Assembly: GCF_039529775.1 (NCBI RefSeq)
Contig: NZ_BAAANL010000003.1
Span: 62,001 to 126,000 of the forward strand
Length of the DNA stretch: 64,000 bases
Direction: 5' to 3'
Origin: Myceligenerans crystallogenes
GTDB lineage: Bacteria; Actinomycetota; Actinomycetes; Actinomycetales; Cellulomonadaceae
The translations under genes and the position numbers were made by a program. This document shows, piece after piece, positions 1 to 7,566 of the stretch. Position 1 is the first letter of the stretch; every line of letters begins with the position of its first letter. The notes beneath the pieces were generated by a model. The model saw nothing but the letters and a program-made list of their open reading frames with translations. It ran no database searches and was not told the DNA's origin.

Positions 1-450
1 CAGCACCTCCCGCGACAGGCGCAGCCCGTGGTTCACGTCGTGCGTGCCGTCCAGGTGCGGGTCGTTGATGAGGCCCTTCCAGCCGACGGTGGTGCGGGGC
101 TTCTCGAAGTAGACCCGCATCACGATCAGCAGGTCGTCGGCGAGCTCGCGGGCGGTCCTGGCGAGCCGGCCCGCGTAGTCCAGGGCGGCGACAGGGTCGT
201 GGACGCTGCACGGGCCCACGATGGTCAGCAGCCGGTCGTCGGCTCCGGTCAGGACGTCACGCACCTCCCGGCGGGACGTGGCCACCAGGTCGCCGTAGCT
301 GGTGCCCAGCGGCATCTCGGCCAGGACGTCGGCCGGTGCGGGCAGTGGCTCCAGCGCGCGGACGCGGAGGTCGGACGTGCGGGCGCGCACCTCGGCCGGG
401 ACGGACCGGTCGGCGGGATCGAGGGCGGGTTCGGTGGCGGGCGTGCTCAT
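1..450 (-). CDS. aroG: 3-deoxy-7-phosphoheptulonate (DAHP) synthase, N-terminal part, cut by window edge
   Basis: First 150 codons of a class I (AroF/G/H-type) DAHP synthase, which condenses phosphoenolpyruvate with erythrose 4-phosphate at the entry to the shikimate pathway. Visible family motifs are IVGPCSVHD, the active-site run VMRVYFEKPRTTVGWKG and LINDPHLDG. The start ATG (448-450) follows an AGGAG at about 461-466. The gene is preceded by a leader peptide and overlapping hairpins (546-695), so feedback at the transcript level by aromatic amino acids is likely. The C-terminal two thirds lie outside the window. The enzyme class is certain; the particular isozyme letter is not. Confidence 0.93.
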   Translation of the reverse strand, partial: MSTPATEPALDPADRSVPAEVRARTSDLRVRALEPLPAPADVLAEMPLGTSYGDLVATSRREVRDVLTGADDRLLTIVGPCSVHDPVAALDYAGRLARTARELADDLLIVMRVYFEKPRTTVGWKGLINDPHLDGTHDVNHGLRLSREVL

Positions 451-545
451 GGGATCGGATCTCCTGAGGTCTCGATGGTGCTCGGCAGGGCTGGGCTGTA
501 CTGATCGGTGCTGACCTGTGCCCAGGCGGGTTCCGCCACCGCCTC

Positions 546-663
546 GTGTCCGGAGCGGCCCGTCTGGAATGACGAAGGGCCTGGACACGGTCGGTGTCCT
601 AGGCCCTCTTGCGGCTCCGGTGGATGTGATCAGGCGTCAGCGCGCCAGGCTCCACCAGGAGCC
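546..663 (-). promoter_or_regulatory. Putative aromatic amino acid attenuator upstream of DAHP synthase
   Basis: Between the leader peptide and the DAHP synthase start lie competing hairpins. In the leader codons, GGCTCCTGGTGG (652-663) pairs with CCACCGGAGCC (613-623). Further on, AGGGCCTAGGACAC (594-607) pairs with GTGTCCAGGCCCT (576-588). That second arm can instead pair with GGGCCGCTCCGGACAC (546-561), through GTGTCC/GGACAC and GGCCC/GGGCC. The last two hairpins are mutually exclusive, as expected of terminator and antiterminator. Which one terminates cannot be decided by eye, because there is no clear U-tract. Confidence 0.62.
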
Positions 664-695
664 GACGTAAAGCGCTGATACCAACGGATGTTCAC
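630..695 (-). CDS. Leader peptide rich in aromatic residues (21 aa)
   Basis: A GTG-started frame of 21 codons that reads VNIRWYQRFTSAPGG and ends AWRADA. It contains Trp, Tyr and Phe within five residues (WYQRF) and a second Trp near the end, just before the hairpins that precede the DAHP synthase. Ribosome stalling at these codons would sense charged tRNAs for all three aromatic end products. There is no Shine-Dalgarno. A TAGCTT -10 box ends seven bases before the GTG, so the transcript probably starts at the start codon itself. An in-frame GTG two codons upstream is an alternative start. I infer the role from composition and position. Confidence 0.7.
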   Translation of the reverse strand: MNIRWYQRFTSAPGGAWRADA

Positions 696-702
696 GTCCA
701 CG

Positions 703-708
703 AAGCTA
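703..708 (-). promoter_or_regulatory. -10 box of leaderless promoter for the aromatic leader peptide
   Basis: TAGCTT, seven bases before GTG at 693-695. A TGGACA-like -35 lies 18 bases further upstream. Confidence 0.5.
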
Positions 709-826
709 CGCCGCGCCCGCGCGTCGTGTCCAGCCGGATCCGCCATGTGGGCGGAGTGTTCATGTGACGTTCGCGACCGGATGACGACGCGGTGACGGCT
801 TTCCCCGCCCTTTCCTCGGCGTACCG

Positions 827-2113
827 TCACGCCGCGGTGAATCCCTCCAGTTCCTCGCGCGGCACCTGGCGCCCGGACAGGATCAGCTCCTTGATCCGGT
901 CCACCTGCTCCCAGACGTTGACCGCCATCCCGGCACGCACGCGCCCGTCGAGCACCCAGAACGCCACCAGCTCACGCTTCGCGACCGACCCCGCCACGAC
1001 GACGTCGTCGTACCCGTCGCGGGTGACCCTGCCCTGCCCGCCCCCGGAACCGCTGCCGGTTCCGTCGCCCGGGCCGACCCAGCCGATGTACTCCATGCCG
1101 AGGTCGTACTGATCCGTGTAGAAGAACGGCAGGCTGTCGTACGGCGCGCGGTTCCCGAGCATCGCGCGGGCGGCGTGCGTGCCGCCGTCGCTGGCGCCCG
1201 CCCAGTGCTCGACGCGCAGCGGCCTGCCGTAGTGCGGCGACGGGATGCTCGCGACGTCGCCCGCGGCGAACACGTCGGGGTGCGAGGTGCTGAGCGTGCC
1301 GTCCACGGCGATGCCTCCGCCCAGCTCGCCCGAGCGGAGGTCCAGGCCCGCGACCTCGGCCAGCCCGACGTTCGGCGTCGCGCCGACGCCGATGACGACG
1401 ATGTCGGCGTCCACCCGCGTGCCGTCCGGCAGCTGGACGCCGGTCACCCGGGAGTCCGCCCCCAGGATGCGCACGGCGTCGGTGTTCCGGATCACCCGGG
1501 TACCGCGCTCGGTGTGCAGGCCGGCGAAGAGCTCGCCCATCTCCGCGCCGAGCACCCGGCCCAGCGGCACGGCCCCGCGCCCGATGACCGTGGCCTCCAG
1601 CCCCAGCGTCCGCGCCGACGCCGCGACCTCCAGCCCGATCCAGCCGTCGCCGATCACGGCGATCCGGCCCGAGCCCTCGAGCGACGCGTCGAGCAGCACC
1701 TGCGAGAGGCGGTCGCAGTCGTCGAGGGTGCGCAGGTAGTGCACGCCGCCGAGGTCGGTGCCGGGGATGTCGAGCGACCGCGGCGAGGAGCCGGTCGCGA
1801 TCAGGCACCGCGAGTAGGCCAGGCTGCCGCCGTCGGCGAACGTGAGCGTGTGCGCGGCGGGGTCGAGGCCGACGGCGAGGGTTCCGCGTCGCACCTCGAC
1901 GTCGTGCCTGCCGTACCAGGTCCCGTCGAGCGGGAAGACGACGTCGCGTTCCGCGTCCCCGCGCAGCAGGTCCTTGCTCAGGGGCGGTCGCTCGTACGGG
2001 TGGTGCGGTTCGGCGGTCACGACGACGACGTCGCCGTCGTACCCCTCGTCGCGCAGCGTCTCGGCGGCCCGGGCGCTCGCCAGGCCACCGCCTACCAGAA
2101 CGATCGGTTCCAT
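827..2113 (-). CDS. FAD-dependent oxidoreductase, ferredoxin/putidaredoxin reductase type
   Basis: 428-residue flavoprotein that would pass electrons from NAD(P)H through FAD to a ferredoxin or similar small redox protein, usually for a P450 or dioxygenase. The N-terminus has the FAD dinucleotide fold (VLVGGGLASARAAETLR). The NAD-binding fold is VIGDGWIGLEVAASARTLG and the second FAD motif is VFAAGDVAS. The C-terminus (LPFFYTDQYDLGMEYIGWV) matches the Reductase_C domain. The start at 2111-2113 was chosen because AGGAGG sits seven bases upstream; the frame is open 14 codons further. A Gly/Ser-rich insert follows the YIGWV motif. No ferredoxin or oxygenase gene is adjacent, so the partner is unknown. 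Confidence 0.88.
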   Translation of the reverse strand: MEPIVLVGGGLASARAAETLRDEGYDGDVVVVTAEPHHPYERPPLSKDLLRGDAERDVVFPLDGTWYGRHDVEVRRGTLAVGLDPAAHTLTFADGGSLAYSRCLIATGSSPRSLDIPGTDLGGVHYLRTLDDCDRLSQVLLDASLEGSGRIAVIGDGWIGLEVAASARTLGLEATVIGRGAVPLGRVLGAEMGELFAGLHTERGTRVIRNTDAVRILGADSRVTGVQLPDGTRVDADIVVIGVGATPNVGLAEVAGLDLRSGELGGGIAVDGTLSTSHPDVFAAGDVASIPSPHYGRPLRVEHWAGASDGGTHAARAMLGNRAPYDSLPFFYTDQYDLGMEYIGWVGPGDGTGSGSGGGQGRVTRDGYDDVVVAGSVAKRELVAFWVLDGRVRAGMAVNVWEQVDRIKELILSGRQVPREELEGFTAA

Positions 2114-2223
2114 CGCGGCCTCCTGGATCGCGTGTGGGCCGGTCCAGGTTCTCACGGCGGGCGGCGCGGTGTGCGGTGGGAGGGGTCGCGTGGCCGGGGA
2201 ACCGGCTCCGGCGGCAACGCGAA

Positions 2224-2263
2224 AGGCTCCCTGACCCAGTATTTCTACTGGTCAGAGAGCCCT
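2224..2263 (-). terminator. Strong hairpin terminator after tRNA-Pro
   Basis: Inverted repeat with arms of about 17 bases (2224-2241 and 2246-2263), nearly perfect apart from two mismatches, with a four-base loop. On the minus strand it is followed by a short T run (CCTTTC). It lies directly downstream of tRNA-Pro. Confidence 0.8.
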
Positions 2264-2269
2264 TCTGCG

Positions 2270-2345
<76 letters not shown>

Positions 2346-2459
2346 ATGTGCCGTCCACGTGCCCTGGGGCTGCGGAAGCCTGCTCAGCATAGCCGACCCG
2401 AGGGCCAGGCACGAAACCGAATAACCGGTGAGCCGGATCACGTCCGGCCGGCGCCGGGT

Positions 2460-2942
2460 TCAGGCCAGTTCGACGGTGATCTCCACCTCGACCGGGGCGT
2501 CCAGCGGGAGGACGGCGACGCCGACCGCGGAGCGGGCGTGGGGTTCGCCGAAGATCTCGCCGAGGACGTCGCTCGCGCCGTTGATCACGGCCGGCTGGGC
2601 GGTGAACGACGGGTCGCTCGCGACGAAGCCGACCACCTTCACCACGCGTGCGACGGTGTCGAGGCTGCCCGTGAGCGAGCGGACCGCCGCCAGGGCGTTC
2701 AGCGCGCAGGTACGGGCGAGGTCCTTCGCCAGTTCCGGGTCCACGAGCCCTGCGCCGGTGCCGACCTTGCCCGTCGCCAGGAGGGCGCCGTCGGCCATCG
2801 GGAGCTGGCCCGACGTGTACACGTACTGTCCGGCGCGGACCGCGGGGACGTACGAGGCGACGGGCGGGACGACGTCGGGCAGCGTGATGCCGAGGGCGGC
2901 GAGCCGTGCCTCGGGGCCGGCGGCCCCGGGAGTCTCGCTCAC
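2460..2942 (-). CDS. RidA-family protein without the catalytic arginine
   Basis: 160-residue YjgF/UK114 (RidA) fold protein, with the family signature HARSAVGVAVLPLDAPVEVE at the C-terminus. Canonical RidA enzymes hydrolyse reactive enamine/imine products of pyridoxal enzymes using an arginine in VARLP. Here that position is valine (VAVLP), as in the longer Rid subgroup, so imine deaminase activity is not expected. GTG start 2940-2942 overlaps the stop of the DUF4177 gene (GTGA), so the two are translationally coupled. The pair next to a class A PBP and near crp and nth resembles a conserved actinobacterial neighbourhood. Confidence 0.87.
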   Translation of the reverse strand: MSETPGAAGPEARLAALGITLPDVVPPVASYVPAVRAGQYVYTSGQLPMADGALLATGKVGTGAGLVDPELAKDLARTCALNALAAVRSLTGSLDTVARVVKVVGFVASDPSFTAQPAVINGASDVLGEIFGEPHARSAVGVAVLPLDAPVEVEITVELA

Positions 2943-3103
2943 TTCTCGCCCGTCGGGCGCTTGAGGTAGGCGACGAGCCCGGTGCCGTCCGGGCCCGGCA
3001 CGACCTGGACGAGCTCCCAGCCGTCGGCGCCCCACTGGTCGAGGACGGCCTTGGTGTTGTGGATCAGGAGGGGGATCGTCGAGTACTCCCACGTGGTAGC
3101 CAT
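2939..3103 (-). CDS. DUF4177 family small protein
   Basis: 54-residue protein (MATTWEYSTIPLLIHNTKAV followed by DQWGADGWELVQVV and KRPTGEK) with the WEY...NxxGxxGWELV pattern of DUF4177. The fold is small and soluble; its function is unknown. No Shine-Dalgarno is visible, and TACGAT lies exactly seven bases before the ATG, which suggests a leaderless mRNA. It overlaps the following RidA-like gene, so the two form an operon. An ATG-less extension upstream exists but has no signal. Confidence 0.8.
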   Translation of the reverse strand: MATTWEYSTIPLLIHNTKAVLDQWGADGWELVQVVPGPDGTGLVAYLKRPTGEK

Positions 3104-3110
3104 GCTGAGG

Positions 3111-3116
3111 ATCGTA
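3111..3116 (-). promoter_or_regulatory. -10 box, leaderless DUF4177/RidA operon
   Basis: TACGAT seven bases from ATG at 3101-3103 on the minus strand. Confidence 0.5.
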
Positions 3117-3198
3117 GCCCGGCCGGGGTGCTCGCACCGTACACACGACCCGCACACCGCCAGGGTCCGGATGAGGGTGCGATGTCAGGGGCGCGCAC

Positions 3199-3204
3199 TA
3201 CCCT
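3199..3204 (+). promoter_or_regulatory. -10 box, leaderless PBP gene
   Basis: TACCCT six bases before ATG at 3211. No Shine-Dalgarno is present other than GAGGG directly abutting the start. Confidence 0.45.
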
Positions 3205-3210
3205 GAGGGC

Positions 3211-5529
3211 ATGTCGTCGGCTCACCCCGTGGAACCCGAGCGGCGGATCACCCGCAAGATCCCCGCCACCCAGCTCGTCGCTCTTCTTCTCGCCTTTGTC
3301 CTGGTCGCGGGGGCCGGCGGGCTCATCGGCGCGGGGATGCTGATCCCCCTGGCCGCCGGGATGGACACCACGGTGGACTCGGGCGTGGAACTGTTCGAGG
3401 AGGTGCCGGCGGAGCTGGAACCGTCCCCGCTGGCCGAGCAGTCGCGGATCTTCGCGAGCGACGGCAAGACGCTGCTGGCACGGATCTACGAGCAGAACCG
3501 GATCGTGAAGCCGCTGGACGAGATCTCCGACCACATGGAGCACGCGGCGGTGGCGATCGAGGACGAGCGGTTCTGGAAGCACAACGGGGTCGACCCGCAG
3601 GGCATGGTGCGTGCCGCCGTGAGCAACACGACGGGCGGCAACACGCAGGGTGCCTCGACGCTGACGCAGCAGTACGTGAAGAACGTGCTGATCGAGGAGG
3701 CGCTCAAGGAGCGGGACCCGTTCGGCGTGCTCGAGGCGCGGGAGTCGACGATCCAGCGCAAGCTCCGTGAGGCGAAGCTGGCGATCGCGCTCGAGAAGAA
3801 GATGAGCAAGGAGGAGATCCTCATGGGATACCTCAACATCGCTCAGTTCGGCGAGAGCATCTACGGCGTGGAGGTCGCCGCGCAGCGCTACTTCAGCAAG
3901 AGCGCGGCGCATCTGAGCATCGTCGAGGCGGCGACGATCGCGGGCGTCACGAAGGAGCCGAGCGGGTTCGATCCGCTCGAGAACCCGGAGCGCAACGAGG
4001 AGCGCCGGAATCTCGTGCTCCACAAGATGTACTCCCTCGGGTACATCGAGAAGGACGAGATGAAGGACGCGCAGAGCATCCCGATCAAGGAGACGCTCAA
4101 GCCGCGCAAGCTGCAGCTCGGCTGCCAGGAGGCGCCCGCGGGTTCGGCCTTCTTCTGCGACTACGTGGTCAAGGACTTCCTGCTCCACGAGGAGTTCGGC
4201 AAGACCCGTGACGACCGCTACGCACTGCTGTACCGCGGCGGTGTCGACATCGTGACCACGCTCAACGTGAAGATGCAGAAGGCCGCCGACGAGACGATCA
4301 ACGCGGCGGTCCCCGCAGGCAACGGTTACGGGCTCGAGGCGGCGATCACGTCGGTCGAACCCGGTACCGGGCGCATCAAGTCGATGGCGCAGAACGTTCC
4401 GTACGACCCGGCCGCGGAACCCGCTCCCGGGCACACGGCGCTGAACTACTCGGCGGACTACCTGCACGGCAACTCGCGCGGCTTCCAGGTGGGCTCGAAC
4501 TTCAAGCCGTTCGTGCTCGCGGAATGGCTGCGCAGCGGGCGGCAGCTCTACGACCCCATCAGCGCCTCGAACTTCAGCGCCTACGAGACGACCTTCAACG
4601 CGTCCGGCTGCCAGAGCTACTTCACCCATCAGCCGTATCCGGTGCAGAACGTCGAGGGCGGGCCGAGCGGAACGGTGAGCGTGCTCCAGGGGACGTTCCA
4701 GTCCCTGAACACGGTCTACACCCGCATGTCGCAGCAGCTCAACCTCTGCGACGTGCAGAAGACCGCCTTCGACGTGGGCTTCCGCCCGATGACCTCGGCG
4801 GTTCCCTCGTTCCGGACGATCGACACGCCGAAGCCCAGCGACATCGACGTCGTCGCGTCGATGACCCTGGGGATCCAGTCGTCGACGCCGGTCAACCAGG
4901 CGGCGGCCTTCGCGACCTTCGCGACCGGCGGTACCTACTGCAAGCCGGTCGCCATCCTGAAGGTGACCCAGGCGTCCGGCAAGGAGATGGACGTGCCGGG
5001 CGCGGAGTGCAAGAAGACGATCGAGACGGACGTCGCCAACACCGTCGCCTGGGCGATGCAGAAGGTGTTCACCGGTCAGCCGTGGGGTACCGCCTATCCC
5101 ATCAAGGGCCTGGCCGACGGCCGCCAGGTCGCCGGAAAGACCGGGACGACCCAGAGCGCCTCCCAGAGCTGGTTCACGGGGTACACGCCCAATCTGTCGA
5201 CCTCGGTCTGGGTGGGTGAGGAGGGGGGTAACGTCCCGCACGGGAACGTCTACCTCCCGGCCACCTCGTGGTACAACCCCAACGCGAAGTCCGGACCGCT
5301 GTACGGCGGCACCGTCGCCACGCCGGCCTGGCGGAGGTACATGGATCAGGCGGTGGCAGGACTGCCCGCCGCCACGTTCGCCGCGCCGAATCCCGCGATG
5401 GTCGGATCACCGCCTCCGCCGCCCCGCAGCAGCGGCGACCCGGACGGCGGCGGTGACAAGGGTGGCTCCGAGGGCGGTGGCGACACCGGCGGCGGGAACG
5501 CCGGCGGCGGCGAGAAGAAGGACGGCTGA
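3211..5529 (+). CDS. Class A penicillin-binding protein (transglycosylase/transpeptidase)
   Basis: 772-residue bifunctional cell-wall synthase. A short cytoplasmic N-terminus is followed by one membrane helix (about residues 20-50). The GT51 domain polymerises lipid II and carries the catalytic EDERF motif (Glu117). The transpeptidase domain that cross-links peptides has SxxK at 429-432 (SNFK), SxN at 498-500 (SLN) and KTG at 643-645. The last 40 residues are a Pro then Gly/Asp-rich tail, typical of actinobacterial PBPs. It is divergent from the DUF4177/RidA pair. The phosphoesterase gene begins three bases after its stop, so the two are probably co-transcribed. Confidence 0.95.
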   Translation: MSSAHPVEPERRITRKIPATQLVALLLAFVLVAGAGGLIGAGMLIPLAAGMDTTVDSGVELFEEVPAELEPSPLAEQSRIFASDGKTLLARIYEQNRIVKPLDEISDHMEHAAVAIEDERFWKHNGVDPQGMVRAAVSNTTGGNTQGASTLTQQYVKNVLIEEALKERDPFGVLEARESTIQRKLREAKLAIALEKKMSKEEILMGYLNIAQFGESIYGVEVAAQRYFSKSAAHLSIVEAATIAGVTKEPSGFDPLENPERNEERRNLVLHKMYSLGYIEKDEMKDAQSIPIKETLKPRKLQLGCQEAPAGSAFFCDYVVKDFLLHEEFGKTRDDRYALLYRGGVDIVTTLNVKMQKAADETINAAVPAGNGYGLEAAITSVEPGTGRIKSMAQNVPYDPAAEPAPGHTALNYSADYLHGNSRGFQVGSNFKPFVLAEWLRSGRQLYDPISASNFSAYETTFNASGCQSYFTHQPYPVQNVEGGPSGTVSVLQGTFQSLNTVYTRMSQQLNLCDVQKTAFDVGFRPMTSAVPSFRTIDTPKPSDIDVVASMTLGIQSSTPVNQAAAFATFATGGTYCKPVAILKVTQASGKEMDVPGAECKKTIETDVANTVAWAMQKVFTGQPWGTAYPIKGLADGRQVAGKTGTTQSASQSWFTGYTPNLSTSVWVGEEGGNVPHGNVYLPATSWYNPNAKSGPLYGGTVATPAWRRYMDQAVAGLPAATFAAPNPAMVGSPPPPPRSSGDPDGGGDKGGSEGGGDTGGGNAGGGEKKDG

Positions 5530-5532
5530 TCC

Positions 5533-6480
5533 GTGGGCGCACGCACCGCACTGACCACGCTTGCCGCCGTCGGCGGTGCGGCCGCCGCGGGGATCGCCTA
5601 CGCCCACCTCGAGTCGAAGCTGTTCACGGTGCGGCGCTTCTCGGTGCCGGTGCTGGCGCCGGGGGAGCGGCCGATCCGCATCCTGCACGTCAGCGACCTG
5701 CACCTCACGCCCGGGCAGCGCACCAAGCAGGAGTGGGTGCGGTCGCTCGCCGGTTACTCGCCCGACGTCGTCATCAACACCGGTGACAACTTCGGGCACC
5801 TGCGCTCGCTCGCGCCCCTGCTCGACGTGCTCGGCCCGCTGACCGAGATCCCGGGTGCGTTCGTCATGGGCTCGAACGACTACTTCGCGCCCGTGTTCAA
5901 GAACCCGGCGCGCTACCTCCTGCCGGACGCCCGCGAGAAGCGGGACGATCTCGTCCCGCTTCCCACGGAGTCGCTGGCGAAGTCGTTCCGGGAGGCGGGC
6001 TGGGCGGACCTCACCAACCGCCGCGACCGGATCACCCTCCGCGACGGCCGGGTCCTCGACCTGGTCGGCATGGACGACCCGCACCTGGACCGCGACGTGA
6101 TGCCGGAGCCGCGGGCGGAGCCGGAGCCGGCGGACGCGGGCGAGGACCCGGTCCTGCGCCTCGGCGTCGTCCACGCGCCCTACCGCCGCGTCCTCAACCA
6201 GCTCCGCGACGACGGCGTCGACTTCATCTTCGCGGGCCACACCCACGGCGGCCAGCTCTGCCTCCCGGTGGTCGGCGCCCTGGTCACCAACTGCGACCTC
6301 GACCGCGGCCGCGCCTCGGGCCTCCACGGCTGGCCGGGCAAGCGCCCCGACGACCAGGGCGGCGAGGGCTCCACCTGGCTGCACGTCTCGGCCGGCGCGG
6401 GTACCTCTCCCTACTGGCAGCTCCGCTTCGCCTGCCGCCCGGAGGCGACCCTGCTCACCCTCACCGCCAAGGTCGACTGA
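5533..6480 (+). CDS. Metallophosphoesterase (YkuE/YaeI type), membrane-associated
   Basis: 315-residue calcineurin-like phosphoesterase. Metal-binding motifs are in order: DLH (HVSDLHLTPGQ), GDN (NTGDNFGH), GSND, and the C-terminal FAGHTHGGQLCLP. A short Ala-rich hydrophobic N-terminus could anchor it. The GTG start lies three bases after the PBP stop. Relatives hydrolyse phosphodiesters on the cell envelope, and the pairing with a PBP is common in actinobacteria, suggesting an envelope substrate. The exact substrate cannot be read from sequence. Confidence 0.9.
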   Translation: MGARTALTTLAAVGGAAAAGIAYAHLESKLFTVRRFSVPVLAPGERPIRILHVSDLHLTPGQRTKQEWVRSLAGYSPDVVINTGDNFGHLRSLAPLLDVLGPLTEIPGAFVMGSNDYFAPVFKNPARYLLPDAREKRDDLVPLPTESLAKSFREAGWADLTNRRDRITLRDGRVLDLVGMDDPHLDRDVMPEPRAEPEPADAGEDPVLRLGVVHAPYRRVLNQLRDDGVDFIFAGHTHGGQLCLPVVGALVTNCDLDRGRASGLHGWPGKRPDDQGGEGSTWLHVSAGAGTSPYWQLRFACRPEATLLTLTAKVD

Positions 6481-6526
6481 GCCGCGGCGGTCCTGGACCC
6501 GGCGGTAGTCCGCCCGGACCCCGACG

Positions 6527-6555
6527 GCCCGGACCGTACGGCTGGTGGTCCGGGC
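6527..6555. terminator. Hairpin between convergent phosphoesterase and crp genes
   Basis: Perfect nine-base inverted repeat GCCCGGACC (6527-6535) and GGTCCGGGC (6547-6555) with an 11-base loop. No T tract. It could serve both strands. Confidence 0.6.
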
Positions 6556-6567
6556 GATCGTGCCTGG

Positions 6568-6606
6568 TCAGCAGGCGATCTCAGCAGGCGATCTCAGCAG
6601 GCGGGC
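6568..6606 (-). repeat. Three 13-base tandem copies that duplicate the crp stop codon
   Basis: Unit TCAGCAGGCGATC at 6568-6580 and 6581-6593, a third copy with two changes at 6594-6606, and a degenerate fourth that contains the real stop of crp (6607-6609). Read on the minus strand each unit begins after a TGA, so the crp stop is followed by further in-phase-spaced TGA triplets. Confidence 0.85.
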
Positions 6607-7284
6607 TCAGCGGGCGCGGCGCTCCAGGCGGTCCATGTCCAGCAGCACCACGGCGCGGCCCTCGCGGCGGACCCAGCCGCGGGTCGCGAAGTCGGCCAGG
6701 GCCTTGTTCACGGTCTCGCGGGAGGCACCCACGAGCTGGGCCAGCTCCTCCTGGGTGAGGTCGTGGGCCACGCGGACGCCGTCGTCGTTCGGCTCGCCGA
6801 AGCGGGCGGACAGGTCGAGCAGCGCCTTGGCGACGCGCCCCGGCACGTCGGAGAAGACCAGGTCGGCCAGGGTCTCGTTGGTGCGGCGCAGGCGCCGCGC
6901 GAGCGCGCCGAGCAGCTGCATCGAGACCGAGGGGTGCTCGCCGATCCACTTCACCAGGGCCTCGTGCCGCAGCTCGTAGCACAGGGCGTCCGAGACGGAG
7001 GACGCCGACGCCGTGCGGGGGCCCGGGTCGAACAGCGAGAGCTCGCCGAACATCTCGCCCGGCCCGAGGATCGACAGCAGGTTCTCGCGGCCGTCGGCCG
7101 AGCGGCGGCCGAGTTTGATCTTGCCCGACGCGATGACGTAGAGCCGGTCCCCGGGCTCGCCCTCGCGGAAGAGAACGTCGCCGCGGACGAGGTCCACCGG
7201 GACCATCGACTCGAAGAGCGCGCGCGACTCACCGCTCTCCATGTCCGCGAACAGGGGTGCTGAGAGTACGACCTCGTCGTCCAC
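6607..7284 (-). CDS. crp: Crp/Fnr-family global regulator, GlxR-type cAMP receptor protein
   Basis: 225-residue transcription factor with an N-terminal cyclic-nucleotide-binding barrel (FREGEPGDRLYVIASGKIKL, phosphate-binding MFGELSLFDPGPRTASA) and a C-terminal winged helix (LTQEELAQLVGASRETVNKA). The length and motifs match GlxR of Corynebacterium and Crp of Mycobacterium, which control carbon metabolism and many other genes. The GTG start at 7282-7284 was chosen for a GAGGA about ten bases upstream and for agreement with family length; the frame is open further. The 282 bases upstream separate it from prpC, which lies on the same strand. Confidence 0.93.
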   Translation of the reverse strand: MDDEVVLSAPLFADMESGESRALFESMVPVDLVRGDVLFREGEPGDRLYVIASGKIKLGRRSADGRENLLSILGPGEMFGELSLFDPGPRTASASSVSDALCYELRHEALVKWIGEHPSVSMQLLGALARRLRRTNETLADLVFSDVPGRVAKALLDLSARFGEPNDDGVRVAHDLTQEELAQLVGASRETVNKALADFATRGWVRREGRAVVLLDMDRLERRAR

Positions 7285-7566
7285 CAGTGGAGTCCTCACT
7301 CGTCGGGGACCCAGGTGCCGCGTGCGGCTGTTGCCGACGCGACATCCCGCGTCCGTGTGTTGTGTTGTACCTGTACCCAGTGTGCCGCACTCTCCGGGAA
7401 AACCCACGATCGGAGCGTGTTGCCGCACCCCGGCGTGCCGCCCGGCGCAGGGGCGCACGCCGAGGCAGGACCCGGCACGCGGCCGTGCCTCGCGGGGCCG
7501 GGCCCCACGCCGCGCCGCGCCGGGCCCTGCGACGCGCCGGCCGTCGCGACGCCGGGCCCGGAGGCC

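Noticed and set aside
3064..5241. Long open frame on the minus strand opposite the PBP gene (725 codons)
   Set aside because: It is Arg/His/Leu-rich with no domain, antiparallel to a gene with clear PBP motifs; such frames arise from GC-rich third positions.
7285..7566. Crp autoregulatory site upstream of crp
   Set aside because: AGTG/CACT words occur near 7380 but no TGTGA-N6-TCACA-like palindrome is present.
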